From Berberis thunbergii (taxonomy: Eukaryota; Streptophyta; Magnoliopsida; Ranunculales; Berberidaceae): 64,000 bases of DNA. The notes beneath the pieces are model-generated. The model saw only the letters and a program-made list of their open reading frames with translations, was not told where the DNA came from and did not search any database. A program made the translations under genes and the position numbers. Where the stretch lies: assembly GCA_003290165.1 (NCBI GenBank), contig QNQO01010655.1, positions 1 through 64,000 on the forward strand, read 5' to 3'. Shown piece by piece: positions 56,467 to 64,000 of the stretch. The first letter of the stretch is position 1; each line of letters starts with the position of its first letter.

Positions 56467-57405
56467 ATGGCATCCATTAGTAGAAACCACAACAACAAGT
56501 CTAGAACACTCTCATCACTGATGGAGAAAGAGAAGCCAAACACAACACTTTCTACCCCAAAAATGACATCACTTGTTGGAGCAATAGCACAGGAGCAAAC
56601 TATTAAGGCTCTTATCACTAAGAGAGATTCCAATCAGCTTTCAAAAAAATCCCATTTTCTCAGCATCACTACCACTAATGCAATGGTAAGGGTCAAGATC
56701 CCAAAGTTACTAGCCAAGTCTTTGAGAAAGAAAGAAAGTAGAGATGGTGGAGACAAAAGAAAGACTTCCAAGTCATGGTGTCCCCCCAAAAGCCATTTTC
56801 ATGACAATGATGTTGGTTCTATCTTATCAAATGGCTTTGGTTGTAAGAGATTGCAAATTGGGCCTAGTGCTTTTGGTACACAGAAAACGGAGGACTCTGA
56901 CGTTAGAAGTAAGATTTGTGGTCGATGTTTAGAAATAGAGTCATTGAAGACTGAAATGGGGAACTCTGTGTTGAATGATGAGGTTTTGCCACTTGCACTA
57001 GATGCTTTTTCATCCTTGGAGTTGCACAAAAACTCAGATATTGAAGAGGAAAAACATGAGAAGGTGACTAGCTTTGAGTGTAATGACAAGCATCCGGAGC
57101 AGATTTCTATGAACTGCCAGCAACATATCAATTTGAAATCGTCGCTGAAAAAGTTACTGAAGAAGAAAATTAATCTCAAGTTTAGAGTAGGTGATAGAAA
57201 TGGCGTATCTAGTACTACAAACTCTCTAGCAAAAAAGTTCCTGAGGAAGTTTAGTTGTTCAAGAAAGAAAATGAGTCAAGAGATCGAAAAAAATGACTGG
57301 GAAACAAATGAGGCGGAAACAAATGAAAATGACAGTGAAGGCGACAATGAGCTTTGTAAGAAGAAGATTCTGATGGGAGAGAAATGCAAACCTCTGAACT
57401 TTTGA
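56467..57405 (+). CDS. Uncharacterised basic protein, 312 residues, single exon
   Basis: The frame runs from ATG 56467 to TGA 57403-57405 without introns. No family is recognised. The composition is rich in Lys, Ser and Asn, with clusters of basic residues (AKSLRKKESRDGGDKRK, SLKKLLKKKINLK, KKFLRKFSCSRKK), suggesting a nuclear or nucleic-acid-associated protein. A central CGRCLEIESLKTEM motif is followed by an acidic serine-containing part (SDIEEEKHEK). There is no signal peptide or membrane segment. Length without stops and a leader-like upstream region support a real gene, but coding status rests on frame length alone. It is convergent with nothing nearby and follows the J-domain gene on the same strand. 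Confidence 0.6.
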   Translation: MASISRNHNNKSRTLSSLMEKEKPNTTLSTPKMTSLVGAIAQEQTIKALITKRDSNQLSKKSHFLSITTTNAMVRVKIPKLLAKSLRKKESRDGGDKRKTSKSWCPPKSHFHDNDVGSILSNGFGCKRLQIGPSAFGTQKTEDSDVRSKICGRCLEIESLKTEMGNSVLNDEVLPLALDAFSSLELHKNSDIEEEKHEKVTSFECNDKHPEQISMNCQQHINLKSSLKKLLKKKINLKFRVGDRNGVSSTTNSLAKKFLRKFSCSRKKMSQEIEKNDWETNEAETNENDSEGDNELCKKKILMGEKCKPLNF

Positions 57406-57930
57406 TCCTGTTACCATTAGTAGGATTTGCAAATACTGTTTTAATGTCATTTGTACTTGATTAGTGTAACTATTGTTTTAAACTTGTACTTGGGTTGTAA
57501 GTAAATAACATATTTTGGCCCAGTAATTTATTACACATTCTGCTCTACAACTTTGGTGTTTTCAAGCTTTAGTAAGGTTGATAACATAAAGCATTGCAAA
57601 TCAATGAAGGCTCAGTATCTAGTAATCTAATTATCGGAGTTTCAGGTTTGCTATCTCAATGTATATGTTGTCTGGTTCAATTAGGATTTAAGAAACTATC
57701 AGACTCTACAACACAGCACACCAGGCATCTTTGATCCACCTGATCTTTGTCAAACTTGCTGCCACATGGTTGCAGATCTGTAGGCAGCGAAACACTAATT
57801 AAGGTGACCCCTACGTGAAGCAAATTGCTGAATTGGTAATAAAGATAACTGTGTTTCCAGTCACATCGATGCTAAGAAGATGAAAGTTGCGTTTTCTATG
57901 GCTGACTAGATACTAGGGTGGAATTAGATT
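57406..57930. other. 3' flank of the orphan gene, nothing recognised
   Basis: Probable 3' untranslated region (ttgtaagtaaataacat near 57495) and spacer. No other features. Confidence 0.4.
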
Positions 57931-57937
57931 CTACCAT

Positions 57938-58303
57938 AAAGGATTATGATTTCGTTTTTCGAGTTAATTTCTATCCTCCAATTTTAATAAGTATTTTGTG
58001 AAATATTTCGTTCAATGTAGGAAAACATAAAAATTTTGATTATGATTTCGAATTTAACAATACAAGTTATGCATGTTAAACTATTAAATACTACATAAAA
58101 AGTCTCACAAGAACTCGTGAGCATACTACTATTACTTAAGAATCAATCACATAACAAACATTTGATAGTAAAATAATATTATAGGATATTAAAATATATA
58201 TTTATCTTTTCAGAAAAATTTTGACATATTTCAGATTTCGATAACTTCAAAATAGTAAACATTTCATGAAATTTTAACATATTTCAAGAAATCACATTCT
58301 TTG
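57938..58303. mobile_element. Nonautonomous hAT element, family R3, second copy
   Basis: The heptamer ctaccat flanks it at 57931-57937 and 58304-58310. Ends aaaggattatgatttcg and, inward from the right, caaagaatgtgatttc match the element at 6508-7016. The internal gtttttcgagttaattt word is shared too. Confidence 0.75.
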
Positions 58304-58374
58304 CTACCATCTAACATTTCCTTTTGAAGGTGATCCTGAAGATCTTACCCCTAGAATGGAGGTATATTAGTGTT

Positions 58375-59063
58375 CCAAACCTACTAACTGCCCCCCTCAA
58401 CTTTTAAAATATTATTTTTATATACACTTTAGTTTTTTTTAAAATCAATTATATAATTTATAATACAATATAATAATTGTTTATACAAACATTTGAACAT
58501 ATCTTTGTTGGGGGAGTGGTTTGAGGTTTATCATTTTTAGTAAAAGATCGAGTTCGATACTCTTCGACTAATTTTTTTTCAATGCAATTTTATTAGTAAT
58601 TGCATACATTAAAAAATGTTTAGTTTAATAAAAATTTATTAACATTAAATAAATAAATTGTTTTTCACAAGTGATATAAAACCTCCAACAAAAAATATCT
58701 AAAATAATAACTATAAAATTCAATGAAAAATTTGAGTCTCATATAAACTATTTTTTCTATGAAATTGTATTATAATCATATTAGGCTCGCAAATTTCAAA
58801 TTTTTTTAGTTATACCTAGATATTTATCTTAATTATTTTGTGATATTAGTTATATATTCTAGTTATTATGCTAGTTTGCTTCTTGCTAAGGTCATCGATA
58901 GTGACCTTATTTTGGTTTAAAATTGGACTACACTGGATCCAATTTGATATATGCAATGTATTTTTTATAGTTGTATTTTTTTATTAGTTATTAGCACAAG
59001 TAGAAAAAAAATTGGCTTTACCATTGATAACTATTATTATCAACTAATAACTATTTTTCATTT

Positions 59064-59099
<36 letters not shown>

Positions 59100-59125
59100 G
59101 ACTAAAATCCTGGGTCCGCCTCTGT
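58375..59125. mobile_element. hAT-type family R2 copy 3, inverted, with 32-bp poly-C tract
   Basis: This is the reverse complement of the R2 element at 4888-5591 over most of its length (e.g. catataaactattttttcta and gaaattgtattataatcat against the complements near 5175-5215). The right end reads inward cagaggcggacccaggattt, a hAT-like terminus. Just inside is an uninterrupted run of 32 C (59066-59097). Target duplication not found. Confidence 0.7.
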
Positions 59126-59819
59126 ACACTACAACTGGTATTTGCATACATTGAGTGATTGAGACTATAAATATATAGTCTTCATACAACAAATATTTAG
59201 TTCACCGTCTCAGTACTTCATTGGTCCTTGAACTATCATTCCTTGTTCATTCTTCTATTTACATCAGTTACCGTCCTTCATTTTTTTCACACATTCAAAT
59301 TTATCATCACAATTTCAACCTCTCCAACCACGGTTTCCTCTCTTTGCTTCCTAAAACAACTAACCTTATACTGCAATAGAGAGTTACCGCGTGCTTCACT
59401 CACCAAAAATCTTTTGTGAATATGATAGATTTAAAAGAACAACAATCAAAATAAACTAAACAAGAATTGAAATAACATAATGATTTACAATTACAATGAT
59501 AAAATAAACAAAAAAACTAATAAACAAAATAACTTTTATTCTATGAAAAAACCCAAATTACACTAATCAATCTACACTAATAAGAAATAATGTTCTAATA
59601 ATACTGAAAAATTTAATATGACTAAAATACTATTATTGCTATTAATACTCCTATCCTAATTATATCAAAATATAAATTAATTATCCAATAATATTTGGAA
59701 ATACAAATTCTCAGTCTCATGAAAAATAAATTTCTTAATACCACCTCAACCATCAAACCACACTTTCACTCCAAGCCTCCAACACATATCGCTAGGTAAA
59801 TGATACACATCTCGGTGCA
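59126..59819. other. Intergenic, nothing recognised
   Basis: AT-rich sequence without identified features. Confidence 0.4.
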
Positions 59820-62160
59820 CAATTTGCTGTAAAGCCTCCTCTCCACTCAAGGGAGTGCAACTTCTCTCTTCTTCTTCTTCTTCAACTCCCGCTTAATCTC
59901 ATCGACTAGTATCCCTATTGTCGCAAGGAATCCATCACGTAAGGTAACTTTCTTTCTAGGGTTTCTTTGCGTTTCTTTAGTTGTTGCATCAAATTGCATC
60001 CAGGGTTTTGTTAGGGTTTCCATCTCTAATCTTGAAAACTATTTTATCTATATTTTGATTACTGTTGATTGTTCTACAACTCAGCTAGTGCACATTGAAA
60101 TTGTTTGCCTTATGTTTTCGTAAACTATTGTTGCAATGGTGACTCAATTCGAACACTACATGTAGTGGTTTATTGAAACCTTAGTCTTTACTTCGATCAT
60201 TTTGAAACCCAAGCCCTATTCTTAGTTTTCTTCATTACTAGGGAGAGCTTTATGAGGGTTCGATATTTCTTTCCGAACCATGGGCTTTTTTGACAATGAA
60301 ATAAATTTTGAACCTTTCTCTAAGATGAAGTTGGAAGCATTTAAGAAAGGATCCATTTTGGTAAACTATTATTTGTTGGGCAAATTTAGAATTTCTGTTA
60401 GAGTGTATGGTATCTGAGATAGGTGAGCAATTTGGGTGATACTGCAACTAGTGAGAAATCGTGAGTGAAAAAAGAGAGCAGAGTTTTGAATGTGAGATAG
60501 TTCGTTTAGAGTTTTGTTTTTCTTCTTCATATAAATGACTTTTTGTGTTCATTAGATTTCTTGGCCAATCCATCTATTCGGTCAAGTTAATTAAAAACAA
60601 AAAACCCTATTTAAAATGTACAAAGAAACAACTTTAAGGGATGGGAGTGAAGCGCGTAACTTGAGTCACATTGTGCTTGTTTGTTTGCTGTGTAATAACT
60701 TTGATGAGAAGGGTTTCATTCCCCTTTTGTTTGTGAAATAAACAAGAAGATACCAATATGTTGGTTGGTGACAACAAACGGACATCCTTGTTTTCATTTG
60801 GCGAATATTATCGAAAATGAGTTTTGTTTTTCGATATTTTCATCACTGTGCACTTTCTATGCAAGTTATATATATATATATATATTTTTTTTTCAGGGGA
60901 ATTCTTATTTTTTCATTATATTTGTTAGGAATTTTTTGATTGAAGGATTTCGAGGAAGACCATTCAAAAGAAATCTGACAATGTTATCAAGATGGAATAA
61001 AGCTATCCGAAATATTTCCAAGCGAGTGCACAACAACATTGATAAGCAAGACCATATTTTTCATGCCTTCAGAAACTATTCCAAGGTTCTTACTATTGCG
61101 TGCTTTACATTTTCCAGTTTAGGGTTTCTCAGGAAAGCAAGGTTATAATAAGAAATTTCCACTTAGGAAAATCCAGTTGAGAATGATTGTTTTGGCATTA
61201 GGACATGCTATTTATTAATTGGTGTGAGTTCAATGACATCCTCAAGCTATCGGGTCATGATATATCTTCTTCATACATTAGAACATGCTTCAAGCTACTT
61301 TATTTTGAAATTCCTAATAATTGATAAATTTCACTTTTCTTTCTTTTTTCTCTTTTACCACCTACTTCCTTTTATCTTTGAACCAATAAATACTTGCTCA
61401 ATAATGGAGCACTAATTTCTGAAACTAAGTTGGCTGACTTTTTTGTTTGTGTTATTGTGGGTTATATTACATATAGTGAGTACTGATTTCAAGAAGTGAA
61501 ACTATGATCGAAGAAGTCTTTGAATAAAGTACTTTTTCTAACCTACAACATATTAGAGACTGATTCATTTCATGTATATTTTGCAGGGTGTTACAAGCAT
61601 TGTTGGTGATTTCTTTTACTCCCCATTGATTATACGATTGTTTTCTTTTCCTTGATATGAAATTATGAACAATCATCATTAATATCTTTTAACATAACAC
61701 TTGAGTAGGGATCATCATGATTAGTTGTACTGTTGTACACCTCCTTCTGCATGTATCTATGTACCTTAGTAGGACTTTAGGTAGAAAGAAATGTTAAACA
61801 AGATTTAGTAATATTTGAGCTTCAAGTTTATTAAAGGAGCATACAGGAATTATGACTCCATTACAAGCAATTCCAATTATCATAAAATACCAAAGCAAGG
61901 ATTTGGAGGTACCCAATGCTAAATGCTAACCAAGACTTCCATCATAAGTCCTCTAACATCTATATAAACTCTCTAAAGCTCGGAACCTCACAAGTCATTG
62001 GCCTAGTTTTAAGTAGATTTGCTAACTTGTTCTTATTTCAGCTAGTTTGTCGGTTCTGCATCAGTGCAAAAGTTATGGGGGACATCCTGTGTGTCCTCAG
62101 TTTGCTAGATCCTTGGCATCAAGTTCAACTTCACAGTCATCAGGGAAAACCCAACAAGAG
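59820..62160 (+). pseudogene. Possible 5' exons of an unknown gene (mitochondrial-type presequence)
   Basis: A CT-rich leader-like segment (59860-59943) ends in a donor-like taag|gtaact, followed by gtttctttgcgtttctttag-type intron sequence. An exon-like stretch at about 60981-61140 starts MLSRWNKAIRNISKRVHNN and ends FLRKA. Another, after the strong acceptor ttcttatttcag (62042-62160), reads SLSVLHQCKSYGGH, then PVCPQFARSLASSSTSQSS before a gtacaa donor. The Arg/Ser-rich, acid-poor composition resembles a mitochondrial targeting sequence. The joins do not fit one frame cleanly and no downstream domain follows, since a LINE relic starts near 62500. It may be a truncated gene or chance. Confidence 0.3.
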
Positions 62161-62499
62161 GTACAACCTTTCTTATCCTATGTGCTATTGATTATAAGTT
62201 TATTTTACAGTTTAATGTTGATTTCAATCATACAGCAAGACGTGTTGTTGGTCGCTATACAAATTTGTATGTTATGAGTGTGGGCAATGTTCATAAAAAT
62301 GCGTTCCTTATTTTATATAAGACGCTAGAATTGTATAAGAACGACTTGTGTTAGCCATGTGGCATGCTAATAATCGAATTTTTAAGTTCCCAAGATCACA
62401 TGCATTGTGTGAGAAGAAGCATGGTTCTGTAGAGGACTTCGGAGGCTATTGACGGGGTGATGGATCGAGACTTCCATTTTCGTTGAGGAGCTCTATCTA

Positions 62500-63215
62500 G
62501 GGAAGAATTAAGTGAATTTGTTGACCTGTTGTCCAGCATTTTGGATGGAGTGGTAATGGGGATTCAAGAGGATACATGGGTTTGGAAAGAGGACAACGGA
62601 TTTTCTGTATCTTCAATCTTTTCTAAATGGGTTTTGGGCTAATTGCCTGTTCGCGCTAGGTCGAATTTTCTTTTGAAGTTAATTTGGAGAAAATGTGTTC
62701 CTCCTATATATGGACAGTGGTGTGGAGCAAGATCCTGTCTAAAGCAGAGCTTGTGCATTGAGGTATGGATATTGATGTGTGTTGTTCTATGTTTTTGTTC
62801 ACTTCTTGAGACTGCAATGTATCTTCTCCTGCAATGTGATTGGGTAAGTGGGATTTGGAGATATGTAGTCAATTTGTTTGGTGCTATTGGGTTATCCCAG
62901 GGTTCATTGAGGAATTGTTGAAGGCTTTGAAAGTTCCCAGTTATCTTACTCCTAAAGGAAAAATCCATTGGTAGTTAGTACCATTCTCTGTAAATTGGGT
63001 GTTCTGGTTAGAGTGCAATAATATGATTTTTTCTGGTAAGTCTTCGAGTGGGGATGCGGTGATCATGGAAATTCTGATCTTGTTGTGGAGTTGGGTTTTC
63101 CATTACCCTTCTGTTAAGGGATTGTTCTTTGATTACCTATATGTCTCGGAGCTTAATGCTTCAAAGATTCCTTTACAATGTAATATAGTTTTCTTTGGCA
63201 TGAACAAATTTTACC
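62500..63215 (+). pseudogene. Degenerate LINE fragment (zf-RVT region)
   Basis: Broken plus-strand frames read DTWVWKEDNGFSVSSIFSKW, SNFLLKLIWRKCVPP, CDWVSGIWRY and FWLECNNMIFSGKSSSGD, the order found in the zf-RVT region after the reverse transcriptase of plant LINEs. Several stops and frame changes lie between them. RT and endonuclease are absent. Confidence 0.7.
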
Positions 63216-64000
63216 TTTGAGAAAAATAGTTAAATGATTTAATTGATGTAGTTCCCTCATTGGGGGTTGGGGGTTCGGTGCTGCCAGTTCCAATTTTTTG
63301 AGGTGTGGGTTTGTGGGGGAAAAAAAGATCATTGCCTCATCCACAATGTTGCTCCAAAATTTGGCTATGAAGTCGCTTGGCCAACCTCATCCTTTTCATG
63401 TGTGTGAACTGGGAAGCAAGTCGGTTAAGTCTGGCCATTCCTTGTGAGAGATTAGGTTCAAAGCAAGGGTGGAGAGGTTGGCATTTTGCCTAAGATCAAG
63501 TGCAGGATGATACCAAATTTGATGCAAATTGAATATAGCTCTAATCCAGGTTTGTGATTCTTAAGACAAATTGAAACAAATTTCTAGTTACTAGTCTCCA
63601 CATTCACGCTTGCAACGAAGGTATTTGTTGCATCTCAAGGCAAACACCTTTTGAGTTCACTAGTGAATATCTTACCTTGTGCCTCAACATTTTAACATAC
63701 TTTTCTCATGAATGCCGTTCTGAACCACACCTTCCTCATGAATATTCTCCAGGAGTCAGCTGAAACAATGTGGGTCTTACTGATGCAATCTCATTCAAAC
63801 CAAGAAACTACATCAAAAGCTACCAACACCTCTTTATTCATCTAAAGAAGACGTAATACAATGAGCTTGTTTATAAAGACCAAAATAAGAACCCTAATAT
63901 TAGGAAGGCAATGACTTTTTGACACCACTACTTCCTCTCGTTAACACCACCAATCCCATGAATTTTAAATATTTTGAACCTACTATGTGACACCACCATT
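63216..64000. other. Right edge, no gene; ends in an R5-like terminus
   Basis: No coding signal. The last 80 bp contain tttttgacaccactact and end gacaccaccatt, resembling the ends of the R5 repeat (ttttgataccaccattt at about 12748). Another copy may begin here and continue beyond the window. Confidence 0.35.

Overview
This window looks like repeat-rich nuclear DNA of a flowering plant, probably a dicot. The genes are split by GT-AG introns, the intergenic DNA is AT-rich, and most of the sequence is plant-type transposable elements: a chromovirus, a second Ty3/gypsy element, an L1-type LINE with RNase H, CACTA, and hAT- and Mutator-like MITEs. There is no operon structure, CRISPR array or recognisable tRNA/rRNA gene.

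Apparently intact host genes are few: a two-exon CYP71-type cytochrome P450 on the minus strand (8881-11392), a four-exon J-domain (DnaJ-like) protein on the plus strand (52902-54709), and a single-exon basic protein of unknown family (56467-57405). Broken host sequences are a fumarase gene fragment (32910-35345, minus), an NDR1/HIN1-like LEA_2 pseudogene (39898-40633, plus) and possible first exons of an unknown gene (59820-62160). A 44-codon reading frame behind a TATA box lies at 6114-6248.

Layout. 1-8.2 kb: intergenic DNA with nonautonomous hAT elements, several with 8-bp target duplications, one nested in another. 8.9-11.4 kb: P450. 11.5-39.1 kb: a composite dispersed repeat family (R1) in three copies. 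One copy is split by a 5.4-kb chromovirus (14724-20106) and also carries a LINE 3' end. Next come a truncated Ty3/gypsy element (21865-24881), a 7.7-kb CACTA element inserted in its LTR (24882-32621), the fumarase fragment, a hAT transposase relic, and the third R1 copy with two Mutator-like MITEs. 39-43 kb: LEA_2 pseudogene, LINE tail, MITE and a repeat shared with the 7.7-8.2 kb region. 43310-50810: a full-length LINE with a perfect 16-bp target duplication but decayed reading frames. 50.8-64 kb: simple repeats, the J-domain and orphan genes, two more hAT-type elements and a LINE relic at the right edge.

The most interesting object is the CACTA element. It has matching CACTACACCAAAA termini, a 3-bp CTT duplication and hairpin-forming subterminal repeats, but no transposase was recognised. 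It carries exons from three unrelated host genes, all in the same orientation: five exons of a guanylate-binding-protein-like GTPase, one exon of a plastid-type dihydrolipoyl dehydrogenase, and the basic-region exon of a TGA-type bZIP factor. This is a Pack-CACTA with exon-shuffling potential. Because the R1 copies share sequence, several insertions can be checked against their own empty sites inside the window.
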